DNA from: CAJQHT01 sp038123275
GTDB lineage: Bacteria; Pseudomonadota; Alphaproteobacteria; Rickettsiales; UBA1997
Direction: 5' to 3'
Assembly (NCBI GenBank): GCA_038123275.1
Contig: JAYORG010000006.1
Span: 1-64,000 of the forward strand
DNA length: 64,000 bases
Shown here piece after piece: positions 28,162 through 37,146 of this stretch; position 1 is the stretch's first letter, and each line of letters begins with the position of its first letter. Under the pieces are notes generated by a model. That model ran no database searches and was not told where the DNA came from. It saw only the letters and a list, made by a program, of their open reading frames with translations. The position numbers and the translations under genes were made by a program.

Positions 28162-28327
28162 TTAAGACTTTGGTGAATAAACTAAATTATAGACACTGTT
28201 AACATAAGGAAAAATATAAACTCAGACTTTGAATGAGGCAAGTAGAAAATAAAAGCAAAATAAGTGATTAACTCACCTTACGCACGCCACAGTTTTTAAG
28301 TGATTAAAATTTATATCAAGCCTCAGT

Positions 28328-28852
28328 CTATAATTCTAATTCATTGTAAGTAACTTCTTGTTTTACTCCATAGCCCTGAGGAATGATATTTTTAATAAAT
28401 GTAAAACCTATTTTTTTTAAAATATGATTAGAAGCATCATTTTTAGGATTAGAAGAAGCAACTATCCTTTTAGCCTTTAATGTTTTGCTAGCATATTCTT
28501 TAATAGCAAATGCCAACTCACTAGCATAGCCCTTACCCCAAAATTCTGGTAATAATGCAAACCTTATTTCCATCTCCTCACCAATATTTTTAGATAAAAC
28601 TCTAGAAGTTAAGCCACCTCTTCCAATAAAATAACCAGACTCCTTCTCAAAAACTGCCCATTGTGAATAGCCATATTTTTCTTGGTGAGAAATAAAGTCA
28701 TTTAAATGTTTTTTTATAGTATTAAAATCTTGAATACCATCAATTGTATTTTTGGCTACCTTAGGATTGGCATGAAGATTATATAGATTGTCAAAATCTT
28801 CCATTGTAAATATACGAGCATATAATCTTTTGGAATTAAGTATATGTATCAT
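28328..28852 (-). CDS. GNAT acetyltransferase (RimJ/RimL type)
   Basis: A 174-residue N-acetyltransferase. It starts with SKRLYARIFTMEDFDNLYNL (typical of the RimJ-like branch) and contains the acetyl-CoA pyrophosphate-binding region FWGKGYASELAFAIKEYA and the later ASSNPKNDASNHILKKIGF. The acceptor is unknown: relatives acetylate ribosomal protein N-termini or small amines. It stands alone; the 166-base spacer towards the permease shows no feature I can name. Confidence 0.85.
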   Translation of the reverse strand: MIHILNSKRLYARIFTMEDFDNLYNLHANPKVAKNTIDGIQDFNTIKKHLNDFISHQEKYGYSQWAVFEKESGYFIGRGGLTSRVLSKNIGEEMEIRFALLPEFWGKGYASELAFAIKEYASKTLKAKRIVASSNPKNDASNHILKKIGFTFIKNIIPQGYGVKQEVTYNELEL

Positions 28853-28963
28853 TTAACCTTATCATTAAATTAAACCAACCTAGAGTCAAATATATAACAC
28901 TTTAAAAAAAATAAAGTAATTAATTCTATACATCAAAACCCTTCATAATATTCCTAAAAAATA

Positions 28964-28991
28964 TTGATTTCTTAAGCCATTAAGATAAAGT
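28964..28991 (+). promoter_or_regulatory. Weak candidate promoter for tRNA-Ala
   Basis: TTGATT (28964-28969), 16-base spacer, TAAAGT (28986-28991), ending 11 bases before the mature tRNA start. Only a moderate match. Confidence 0.35.
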
Positions 28992-29002
28992 CCATAGATT
29001 CT

Positions 29003-29078
29003 GGGGCTATGGCGCAGTTGGTAGCGCGCTTGCATGGCATGCAAGAGGTCACGAGTTCGACCCTCGTTAGCTCCACCA
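29003..29078 (+). tRNA. tRNA-Ala (anticodon GGC)
   Basis: All arms fold: acceptor GGGGCTA/TAGCTCC (one G-U pair), D arm GCGC/GCGC with loop AGTTGGTA, anticodon stem CTTGC/GCAAG with loop ATGGCAT giving anticodon GGC, and T arm ACGAG/CTCGT with loop TTCGACC. The CCA end is encoded. It reads GCC/GCU. The CCA also begins the GC-rich hairpin that follows. Confidence 0.97.
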
Positions 29079-29192
29079 GCCTACGCTCTTACGAGCTTCG
29101 GCTGGCAGGCCAGACCGTCAGGGATGACTGTTAGTCGGAGATCGTTAGAACGTAGGCTGCCCTTCGAAGCTCCGTTAGGAGCGTAGTAGGGC
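29076..29192. repeat. GC-rich multi-hairpin element fused to the tRNA-Ala 3' end
   Basis: First stem CCAGCCtacGCTC...GAGCttcGGCTGG (29076-29105) begins at the CCA of the tRNA. A second stem GCCC...GCTCC-GTTA-GGAGC...GGGC spans 29159-29192. AGCCTACG (29078-29085) also pairs with CGTAGGCT (29151-29158), closing the whole. The segment is much richer in G+C than its surroundings. It could act as a terminator, but its size suggests an inserted repeat. Confidence 0.7.
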
Positions 29193-29251
29193 TTTACCAA
29201 CATAAAAATAACTGAAACTATAAAATAAATTAACCACAAAACCAAAACCCC

Positions 29252-29536
29252 ATGTACTACGTATATATCCTAAAATCCATACCCTAACCGTTCCAAACCT
29301 ACATTGGCTTCACATCAAATCTAAAACAAAGACTAAAAGACCACAATTCTGGCAAATCCATCCACACAAATAAATTCATTCCATAGAAAATCAAAAACTA
29401 TTTTGCTTTCGAAAATCAAGATAAAGCAGAAAAATTTGAGAGATTTTTAAAGTCAGGAAATGGAAGGATGTTTGTAAAAAAAACACTACTAATAAATCGC
29501 CTTAGAGACTGTAAAATCAACACTTTAGAGACATAA
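29252..29536 (+). pseudogene. GIY-YIG endonuclease-like (UPF0213) remnant
   Basis: The 94-codon frame reads MYYVYILKSIP, TYIGFTSNLKQRLKDHNSGK and FERFLKSGNGRMFVKK, the pattern of short single-domain GIY-YIG proteins. It carries a TAA at codon 12 (29285-29287) and a TAG at codon 45 (29384-29386), the latter at the position of the usual Trp of the family (TGG to TAG). The catalytic Tyr and Arg region survive. With two stops it is a dead gene. The 150-base stretch after it, up to 29686, holds nothing I can name. Confidence 0.85.
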
Positions 29537-29686
29537 GAAGTCCAAAAAGTAAAAGTTTCCCCTCGTTTGGTTATTATTTTAAAAGATTAACTACCTTGAA
29601 TCCTTATTATATCTGGTTTTATCTGTGTCCTCTTGATAAGAGATAGAGAGATACATACTTATTTTAGGAAATCTATTGCTGCAATA

Positions 29687-30385
29687 TTACTTAGATGAAT
29701 TTAGTTTATTTATAAAAACTGCTTGCACTAAGTGGACTTCTTGGCGTTCTTTGTTAAAATCAAATTTTAAGAACAAGTCCTCATCATAATCTTCAATGGA
29801 TATATTTATTTGCTCGGGGTAGATTGTATTTTTTTCATATCTTAGAAGGTTCTTGATTTGACATTTGTAGCTAGAAAGCCTAACAAACTCACTATTTCCT
29901 TGTGGCTGAATACTAATATGAGGTCTATTCTTCTCTCCTTCTCTATTTGTTAATTCTAATTGTCCGCATTTTCCAAAAAAGATATGTAGACATTGATATC
30001 CTTTATTTTTTTGTATCTCAACTTTAAATTTAGCAAACAAAGTCTTCTTTGAATTGTATATTTTGTATTTTTTATTATCATCTGGGAGCTTTATCTTATA
30101 GGGGATATTTGAATTTGTTACCGATGAATTACCTAAATTTTCTACAAAAGATTTTTTATTTATATCCGCCGGAACTGATATTATTGCTGAAGCTTTAGAA
30201 AACTTATCTCCATTATTTGAATTAACGGATAGCTCAATTGTTTCATCAATTAATTTTCTTTCCACTCCATTTGTAACTATCGAAACATCCTGAACTTTCA
30301 TTGATGAGCTTTCTCCATTTTCTGATGCTATGCTCGCTCTAAATGGTAACTCACCATTCATTAATTTTTTAAATAAATCGTCCAT
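29687..30385 (-). CDS. Unknown protein next to a ParDE pair
   Basis: A 232-residue soluble protein I do not recognise. It begins MDDLFKKLMNGELPFRASI and looks mostly beta-rich in the second half (KFKVEIQKNKGYQCLHIFFG, KFDFNKERQEVHLVQAVF), with a Lys/Asn-rich middle. It has no signal peptide or membrane segment. It lies downstream of parE on the same strand with a 24-base gap and could be a third gene of the toxin-antitoxin transcript. It sits in the accessory pocket after tRNA-Ala. Confidence 0.6.
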   Translation of the reverse strand: MDDLFKKLMNGELPFRASIASENGESSSMKVQDVSIVTNGVERKLIDETIELSVNSNNGDKFSKASAIISVPADINKKSFVENLGNSSVTNSNIPYKIKLPDDNKKYKIYNSKKTLFAKFKVEIQKNKGYQCLHIFFGKCGQLELTNREGEKNRPHISIQPQGNSEFVRLSSYKCQIKNLLRYEKNTIYPEQINISIEDYDEDLFLKFDFNKERQEVHLVQAVFINKLNSSK

Positions 30386-30409
30386 TATATTAAAATATAT
30401 AAATTAAAT

Positions 30410-30703
30410 TTAAGAAAAATGCTTCTCGAATTTCATACTCTTATGAAGTAATCGAACAATATAAATTTTCTTCGAAGTTAGTTTATAAAAAATTAAATGT
30501 TCATTAATTTGATATTGCCTGTATCCAGACCTGATGTAATCGCAAGCAACTCCAATTTTAGGGTTTTGTAAAAGAGTTTTATTAATTGAGTTGTCTAGCT
30601 CCTCAAAATATTTATCAGCTTGTTTTTCTCCCCATTCTTTAAATGAGTAAATGTAAATATCTTCAAGATCCTTTTGGGCTTTTTTGGTGAGGTGAATTTC
30701 CAT
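30410..30703 (-). CDS. parE: ParE/RelE-family toxin
   Basis: A 97-residue toxin of the RelE/ParE superfamily. Family features: N-terminal IHLTKKAQKDLEDIYIYSFKEWGEKQADKYFEEL split over two helices, then PKIGVACDYIRSGYRQYQINEHLIFYKL and a final IVRLLHKSMKFEKHF strand. The pattern matches ParE (gyrase-poisoning) rather than RelE, but activity cannot be read from the sequence. It starts 4 bases after the antitoxin stop. Confidence 0.88.
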   Translation of the reverse strand: MEIHLTKKAQKDLEDIYIYSFKEWGEKQADKYFEELDNSINKTLLQNPKIGVACDYIRSGYRQYQINEHLIFYKLTSKKIYIVRLLHKSMKFEKHFS

Positions 30704-30707
30704 AATT

Positions 30708-30956
30708 TTATTTTATTTTGCTTTTAGCTGATTTTTTAATTTCTTCCATATTCAACTTTCCAGCATCCCCACTTTCTTCACCTTCCATCAATGCGGATCG
30801 TAACATTTCTAATTTTGTGTTAGTTTCTTTTTCTTCCAAAAGCCTTAAAGCATTTCGCACCACCTCACTTGCTGAAGAATAACGACCTATTTTTAATTCC
30901 TCCTCAATAAAGTGATTCCAATATTGCCCTAAACTTAATGTTTGTGTTTTTGTCAT
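30708..30956 (-). CDS. parD: ParD-family antitoxin (ribbon-helix-helix)
   Basis: An 82-residue protein beginning MTKTQTLSLGQYWNHFIEEE, with the ParD signature GRYSSASEVVRNALRLLEE. The N-terminal part forms the DNA-binding ribbon-helix-helix and the C-terminal Glu/Lys-rich tail should wrap the toxin. It precedes parE by 4 bases on the minus strand. Two short palindromes upstream (30966-30978 and 30984-31000) are good candidates for its operator, consistent with autoregulation known for ParD. Confidence 0.9.
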   Translation of the reverse strand: MTKTQTLSLGQYWNHFIEEELKIGRYSSASEVVRNALRLLEEKETNTKLEMLRSALMEGEESGDAGKLNMEEIKKSAKSKIK

Positions 30957-30965
30957 TTTTAAATA

Positions 30966-31000
30966 ACTAATTATTAGTAATAAATAAGAATAATTCTTAT
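30966..31000 (-). promoter_or_regulatory. Candidate ParD operator: two perfect palindromes
   Basis: ACTAAT-T-ATTAGT (30966-30978) and ATAAGAAT-A-ATTCTTAT (30984-31000) lie 9 and 27 bases upstream of the parD start. Paired inverted repeats here fit autorepression by a ribbon-helix-helix antitoxin. Confidence 0.6.
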
Positions 31001-31079
31001 TTTACTATGATTTTATAAAAAAGGCAATGATTTTAATTGTAAGTTCTAGCTTATGAATCAGATTAGAAAACACAAAATC

Positions 31080-33445
31080 TTACCAATTATAATCCTTTTT
31101 GGGAAGGATCATAGGTGATAATATATAACAAAAGAAAGCTCCAAATAATACCGTTAATCCAAAAGAACTAATAATAGCAAAGTGGCTAAATGCTAGCAAG
31201 CCAAATGATAGCATGGTTGTTAGTGATGATAATAATACTGTTAAACATGCCAATTTAACATTTTTATCTTGCGCATAGAATATAACATAATCAATTCCGA
31301 TCCCGATTACTAAAAATAAAGCTATAATATTAAAAATATTTATTTCATAACCCATTAATGAAATAATAGCTATTGATAAAGACCCAGACAGAATTGGCAA
31401 TAAGTTCATAGCCAAACTACGCAAAAACCCATATAAAAAACCTAACGACACAAACATTAATAAAGAAGTTAGAATTAATAAAAAGAGAGCCATTTTCATA
31501 TTTTCTCCAATGATGGTATGCATATACTCTTTTTTATCAAAGAAATAAATCCCTTTATCTGAATTATTTAATATTTCTAAATTTACATTTTTAGAAACTC
31601 CATCAAGAAACATTATAGACATATATTTGTTATCAACCACCTTACCTGGCCACATTTTACTAAAGATATTTAACGAATTATTACTCAAAACATTATCAGG
31701 AGTAATATATGAAGGAGGATTTTTAATGTTATTTTTTAAGTCTTGTATTTGCTTACTTGAAAGACCTAAAGACATTGATTGCCCTTCTAAATATTTTTCC
31801 ATTAATTTAGACCTAACTAATGCCACATTAACTTCTTGCTGTTCAATTGATGGTGATATCTGCGACAATGATTGAAATGAAAATATACTTTTTGTCTCAA
31901 TTAACTCTTCAAGATATTGCCCTATTTCTTGCTCTTTTTGCAAAACCTCCTGCTGTGTATTGCCTGTAACAATAATAAATTTATATGATACATCTTGCCA
32001 TAAAATCTGACGCACTAATAGCTCATCATCAATTAATTTTTGTGAAACTGAATTTAAAATTTTATTATCATAGTTAACCTGCATCCTATAAAAACCTGCA
32101 AAACAAATAGCTAATAAAACCACTATTATTACATAAAATACTTCTTTTGAAATATTTTTAAGAAAAAATTTTATAGAATTATTTGAAAATTTTAATAAAT
32201 ATGAATCACATATATGATCCTTTGGCTTGTAAAACATAGGAAAAAATATCATAACTACTAAATATGATGTGACTAATCCAGTTATTGAAAAAATAGAAAT
32301 TTGCTGAAAAATAGGAAGTGGAATAAAAAATAATGCCATATAGCCTATTATACTAGTTACCAAACAAACTATAGCTATTGGATTAATATTCTTAAATAGC
32401 TTATAACCATCATGCTTATTAACGTTATTATTTAAAAATTGAACAAAGAAATGAAAAGAAAAATCTGTTGATACACCAATTAACCCTGCTCCAATAATTA
32501 AGGTTAATAAATTAATTTCTTTAAAAATTAAACTAGTTATAATTAACGCCACAATAAACCCTATAGCAATGGATGTAATTCCAAAAAGAAATGGCACTAT
32601 GGACTTAAAATTAGAAAAAATTAAAATAAATATCGCAAAACAAGAAATTAAAGTTATACTATTAATCTCCTTGATACTACTAAATCTAACCTCATTGGAA
32701 TTGATTGATGCTCCAGTATTTATAACATGAACATCTTTAAACTTATCTTGAACTAGTTTTTGAGCTTCTTCAATATTATTTATAATTTTATCAAGCTTAA
32801 AAATGGAAGATATCACCTCTTTTTTTATAGAGATTGATAAAAATGCATAGTGCCTTCCTTCATGTTTAGTCATTGAAATACCATTATGTAGAACTAATGG
32901 AGTCCTAAATAAACTCAAATCTTCTACAAAATTATCTGTTAATAAAAAAGGATCCTCTCTAATAATTCCAAGAAAATTATTTGCTTTATCAGAAGAAACT
33001 CTATCAAGAGCTTCAACTTTAATAACTAAGCCATTATCTTCCTCAAGTAAATTTTTAATTCTTTTTGATAATATTTGGTGACGATAAGGATGATAAAAAT
33101 CCTTAATAGAATCTTTATCTATGTTGCTAAAATTTATATCTTCAACAAAAAATAAGTTCTCTATTTCTTTGTAAAAAAGTTTAGCTGCTTGATATGCTTC
33201 TTCTTTATCCTCATCGCTAATCATAATAATGATGTCTTTTAAATGCTCTTAGATAAATGCTTTAAAACTTCTTCTTCTATGAAATAAGATTTATCCGATG
33301 AAAAAAGTGTTGCAGTGTCAATCCTGATTTTTAAAGGATTATAAAAATAACTTACAGACAAAAATATAAATATTATCAAAGTTACTATATAAGTATACAG
33401 GGGATTTTTGATGAATAATGAAAATTTATTTATAATATTACGCAT
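31080..33445 (-). pseudogene. MMPL/RND-superfamily transporter, broken by a frameshift
   Basis: Two adjacent minus-strand frames make one protein of about 788 residues. The first (33445-33239) has a membrane helix and RIDTATLFSSDKSYF, then stops; the second (33224-31080) continues with ISDEDKEEAYQAAKLFY, five clustered helices, a large loop and five more helices, the usual MMPL topology. Between them the minus strand reads TCTAAGAGCATTTAA; removing one AG of the AGAG (33246-33249) restores LSKHLKDIIIMISDED. So a two-base slip, real or a sequencing error, is the only lesion. Relatives export lipids or hopanoids in alphaproteobacteria; the substrate here is unknown. Confidence 0.8.
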
Positions 33446-33664
33446 ATAACAATATTAAATAATTTATCTCTTAATTTAAGCCCTATGTCAATAGATACTT
33501 AGTGGTATTGTAACAAAAAATTTGATTATTATCAAGGTATTTATAATAATTTTATGTCAAAACTCAAATAAAACAATAAATTGAACAAAATAACATTGAA
33601 ATCTTACTTATAATTTAGTTTTATACTTAGATACTTATACTCACCAATAATATATTTATTGATA

Positions 33665-35572
33665 ATGATTAATATCACCTTTCCTGACGGAAACAAAAAG
33701 GAATTTAGTAAAAACATAACTGGTCTTGAAATTGCTAAATCAATTTCTCCTAGTTTAGCTAAAGTTTCATTGGCCATTAAGGTAAATGATGAATTATGGG
33801 ATCTTACACGCGAAATTACATCTGATGCTAAAATAGAAATAATTACTAATAAGAGCCCAGAATCTTTAGAAATTATTCGTCATGATGCAGCTCATATTAT
33901 GGCCCAAGCTGTAAAAGAACTTTACCCAGAAACACAAGTTACTATTGGACCAGCTATTGAAAATGGCTTTTATTATGATTTTGCTAGAGAAATCCCTTTT
34001 CTTTTAGAAGATTTAGAGAAAATTGAAGCCAAAATGAAGGAAATCTCCTCAAAGGCTTATCCTTTAATTAGAGAAGTTAAAAAAAGAGATGATGCGGTTA
34101 AGTTTTTTGCTGACATGGGTGAAAAATATAAAGCACAAATTATAGCTTCAATTCCAACTAATGAAGACATGACTCTTTATCGACAAGGTGATTTTATTGA
34201 TTTGTGTCGTGGACCTCATGCTCCAAATACTGGCTATGTTAAGCATTTTAAATTAATGAAACTAGCTGGAGCTTATTGGCGTGGTGATTCTAAAAATGAG
34301 ATGCTACAAAGAATTTATGGTACTGCTTGGAACACAAAACAAGAATTAGAAGACCATTTAACAATGCTTGAAGAAGCGGCCAAAAGAGATCATAGAAAAT
34401 TAGGTAAAGAATTAGGTTTATTTCACTTCCAAGAAGAAGCAACTGGATCAGTTTTTTGGCACAAAAAAGGCTGGTCAATATACTTAGAAATTGAAAATTA
34501 CATCAGACAAAAATTACAAAAAAATGGCTATATTGAAGTTAAAACTCCACAATTAATTGATAGAACCTTATGGGAAAAGTCGGGTCATTGGAGTAAGTTT
34601 AAAGAAAATATGTTTATTGCTCAAAGTGAAGATAGAACATTAGCCGTAAAACCAATGAATTGCCCGGGTCATATTCAAATTTTTAATACTAGCCTTAAAT
34701 CATATCGCGATTTACCACTTAGAATGGCTGAATTTGGCTGTTGCCATAGAAATGAACCTTCTGGATCGCTTCATGGCCTTATGAGAGTTCGTGGTTTTAC
34801 TCAAGATGATGCTCACATTTTTTGTGAGGAAGATCAAATTACGTCTGAAACTATTGCCTTTTGTAATCTTCTAAAAGAAATTTATACAGACTTTGGTTTT
34901 AAAGACGTTAAAGTTAAGTTTTCTGACCGCCCAGAGGTAAGAGCTGGAGATGATACAACTTGGGATAAAGCTGAAAAAGCCTTAAAAGAAGCTGTTAATA
35001 AAACAGGATTAGAATATGAACTAAACCCAGGAGAAGGTGCATTTTATGGTCCAAAATTGGAATTTGTCCTAGTTGATGCGGTTGGAAGAGATTGGCAATG
35101 TGGAACCTTACAAGTTGATTTTGTTTTGCCAGAAAGATTGGATGCTAATTATGTTGCCTCTGATAATTCTAAAAAACGCCCGGTAATATTACACAGAGCA
35201 ATTCTTGGAACTTTGGAAAGATTTATTGGTATTTTAATTGAAAATTATGCTGGCAGCTTCCCATTATGGTTATCCCCTACTCAAATTATGATAGCTCCAA
35301 TTACCAGTGCCTTTAACCAAAATGTTAAAGACATAGCTAAAAATCTTGAAGAAAAAGGATTTAGAGTTGAAACTGACTTAAGAAATGAAAAAATTAATTA
35401 TAAAATTAGAGAGCATTCCTTGCAAAAAATCCCTTATATTTTAGCAATTGGTCAAAGAGAGATTGATGAAGGCACAGTTGCTGTTAGAACATTTGGACAA
35501 CAAGGCCAAAAAATTCTAAAAGTACAAGATTTTGTCAAAAAAATTGAAGAGCAACTTAAACTCAAAAATTAG
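33665..35572 (+). CDS. thrS: Threonyl-tRNA synthetase
   Basis: Charges tRNA-Thr. N-terminal TGS domain (INITFPDGNKKEFSKNITG), editing domain with RHDAAHIMAQAVKELYP, then class II motifs: motif 1 region, MNCPGHIQIF, motif 2 HGLMRVRGFTQDDAHIF and motif 3 HRAILGTLERFIGILIENY, with a C-terminal anticodon-binding domain. The frame opens at TTG 33659 but ATG 33665 gives the standard start. The length of about 635 residues is normal. Upstream 219 bases show no T-box-like leader. bioF follows 10 bases after the stop. Confidence 0.97.
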   Translation: MINITFPDGNKKEFSKNITGLEIAKSISPSLAKVSLAIKVNDELWDLTREITSDAKIEIITNKSPESLEIIRHDAAHIMAQAVKELYPETQVTIGPAIENGFYYDFAREIPFLLEDLEKIEAKMKEISSKAYPLIREVKKRDDAVKFFADMGEKYKAQIIASIPTNEDMTLYRQGDFIDLCRGPHAPNTGYVKHFKLMKLAGAYWRGDSKNEMLQRIYGTAWNTKQELEDHLTMLEEAAKRDHRKLGKELGLFHFQEEATGSVFWHKKGWSIYLEIENYIRQKLQKNGYIEVKTPQLIDRTLWEKSGHWSKFKENMFIAQSEDRTLAVKPMNCPGHIQIFNTSLKSYRDLPLRMAEFGCCHRNEPSGSLHGLMRVRGFTQDDAHIFCEEDQITSETIAFCNLLKEIYTDFGFKDVKVKFSDRPEVRAGDDTTWDKAEKALKEAVNKTGLEYELNPGEGAFYGPKLEFVLVDAVGRDWQCGTLQVDFVLPERLDANYVASDNSKKRPVILHRAILGTLERFIGILIENYAGSFPLWLSPTQIMIAPITSAFNQNVKDIAKNLEEKGFRVETDLRNEKINYKIREHSLQKIPYILAIGQREIDEGTVAVRTFGQQGQKILKVQDFVKKIEEQLKLKN

Positions 35573-35582
35573 AGCAATTCTA

Positions 35583-36707
35583 ATGACAAATAACTCACTG
35601 CAAAAGAAAATTGCCCATTTGAAAGCTAATAACCTATATAGGTCTCTTAAAACTTTTGATAATAAAAATGAAGTTTATATAAAAAGAGATGGTAAAAAAT
35701 ATATTTCCTTTTGCTCTAATGATTATTTAGGCTTATCTCAAAATAAAGACGTTAAGAATGCTGCTATTAATGCCATAAAAAACTACGGATTTGGCTCTGG
35801 ATCTTCTCGTTATATTACTGGAAATAACTCTTTATATTCTAAATTAGAAAATAAACTATCACAAATTAAAAATAGTGAAGATGCTATTGTTTTTGGTAGT
35901 GGCTATTTGACAGGAACCTCTATTGTAGCGGCTTTATGTAAAAAGAATGATCTTATAATTGCTGATAAATTAATACATTCTTGCTTAATTGATGGCGCCT
36001 TACTTTCTGGCTCTAAGATGCTGCGCTTTAAGCATAATGACATAAAACATGCTAGAGAAATTTTATCCAAAAATAGAAAAAACTATCAAAAATGCTTAAT
36101 TATTACAGAAACTGTTTTTTCTATGGATGGAGATCTAGGTAGAGTTAAAGAATTATTGGAATTAGCCTTAGAATTTAACTGCTTATTAATATCAGATGAT
36201 GCCCATGGGATTGGTATAATAAAAAATAATTATGATAAAAAATATAAAAATATTCATATACAAATGGGAACATTATCCAAAGCTGTTGGAGGCTATGGTG
36301 GCTATGTTTGTGCAGAATATTCTTTGATTGAATATTTACGTAATTTTGCCAAAAGCGCTATTTATTCTACAGCCCTACCCCCAGCAATATTAGCAGGAAA
36401 TTTAAAGTCTTTAGAAATTATAGAAAAAGACCAAGAATTAACTAAAAAGGCGTTAGATAATGCTAATTATTTTTGTAAAATTGTAAATTTACCAAAAACA
36501 GATAGTTGTATCATTGTTTTAATAGTTGGGGAAGCTAAAAAAGCAGTGCAATTAGCAAATAATATTGCAAAAAAAGGATATTTAACATCAGCCATCAGGC
36601 CACCAACAGTAGAAAAAGGTAGATCACGCCTAAGAATTACATTTAACGCAAACCATAAGAAGCCTGACATCAAAAAACTCGCAAACCTAATAAAAGTATT
36701 AATATAA
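35583..36707 (+). CDS. bioF: 8-amino-7-oxononanoate synthase (BioF)
   Basis: PLP-dependent alpha-oxoamine synthase that condenses pimeloyl-ACP/CoA with alanine in biotin synthesis. Visible: FCSNDYLGLSQNKDVK, GFGSGSSRYITGNN, DDAHGIG, the PLP Lys in TLSKAVGGYGGYV, and the BioF-typical C-terminal IRPPTVEKGRSRLRITFNA, which argues against glycine C-acetyltransferase or ALA synthase. ATG 35583 is chosen over the upstream frame that overlaps thrS; it gives 374 residues, the family norm. No other bio gene is in the window, so it either works with distant genes or is a remnant of the biotin operon that moves between symbionts. Confidence 0.88.
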   Translation: MTNNSLQKKIAHLKANNLYRSLKTFDNKNEVYIKRDGKKYISFCSNDYLGLSQNKDVKNAAINAIKNYGFGSGSSRYITGNNSLYSKLENKLSQIKNSEDAIVFGSGYLTGTSIVAALCKKNDLIIADKLIHSCLIDGALLSGSKMLRFKHNDIKHAREILSKNRKNYQKCLIITETVFSMDGDLGRVKELLELALEFNCLLISDDAHGIGIIKNNYDKKYKNIHIQMGTLSKAVGGYGGYVCAEYSLIEYLRNFAKSAIYSTALPPAILAGNLKSLEIIEKDQELTKKALDNANYFCKIVNLPKTDSCIIVLIVGEAKKAVQLANNIAKKGYLTSAIRPPTVEKGRSRLRITFNANHKKPDIKKLANLIKVLI

Positions 36708-36731
36708 AGAGGGAACAGACTCTTAACTTTA

Positions 36732-36965
36732 TTACTGATCTAATGTTGTTTCTAACCATAAAGTTAAATCCTCAACAGTCATAACTGGAGCGGAGTTTGT
36801 TAAACTTTTAGCCTTTGCTAACTGAGCTGACTGAATTAAAACTTGCCCACCAACAATACCGGTAACCAGCAAACCTATTAAAATCATAACTACAGCAAGC
36901 TCTATTAAGGTAAAAGCTTTTTTATTTTTTTTTCTCTTTTCTTTTATTCTACTTAAAATACTCAT
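36732..36965 (-). CDS. Short prepilin-like protein (possibly truncated)
   Basis: A 77-residue protein with a clear type IV prepilin N-terminus: basic leader (RIKEKRKKNKKA), the methylated Phe and Glu+5 in FTLIELAVVMILIGLLV, then a hydrophobic helix. It is followed by SAQLAKAKSLTNSAPVMTVEDLTLWLETTLDQ split at the stop. Relatives I recall with an LWLETT-like segment continue into a larger globular part, so this copy may be cut short at its C-terminus. No pilus assembly cluster is nearby; the pilT-like gene is 33 kb away. Confidence 0.7.
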   Translation of the reverse strand: MSILSRIKEKRKKNKKAFTLIELAVVMILIGLLVTGIVGGQVLIQSAQLAKAKSLTNSAPVMTVEDLTLWLETTLDQ

Positions 36966-37072
36966 AACTTCAAGTTTAAAAAATTATTAAAGTTAACAAT
37001 AACTAACATGAATTATATCATGTATTAGACAAAATGTCAATTGCAATTATAAACCTTTTAATAAAAAAATAT

Positions 37073-37140
37073 TAAAGACCTTTGCACAAGTAAAGTATCT
37101 CGCTTTTTGGTTGCTAAAATCAGTTGTACAAAGGTCTTTA
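37073..37140. repeat. 68-bp inverted-repeat element (MITE-like), copy 2
   Basis: TAAAGACCTTTGCACAA (37073-37089) pairs with TTGTACAAAGGTCTTTA (37124-37140) with one mismatch. Ends match 24153-24211, the centre does not. It lies 6 bases beyond the lpxI stop. Confidence 0.78.
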
Positions 37141-37146
37141 TTATAA

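Noticed and set aside
31080..33445. Two separate membrane-protein genes
   Set aside because: The two frames join into one normal MMPL protein if a single AG is removed, so they are one broken gene.
33522..33547. Promoter TTGATT...TATAAT before thrS
   Set aside because: The spacer is only 14 bases, too short for a normal sigma-70 promoter.
33446..33664. T-box or other riboswitch upstream of thrS
   Set aside because: I saw no T-box sequence, no terminator/antiterminator pair and no conserved riboswitch core; the spacer is plain AT-rich DNA.
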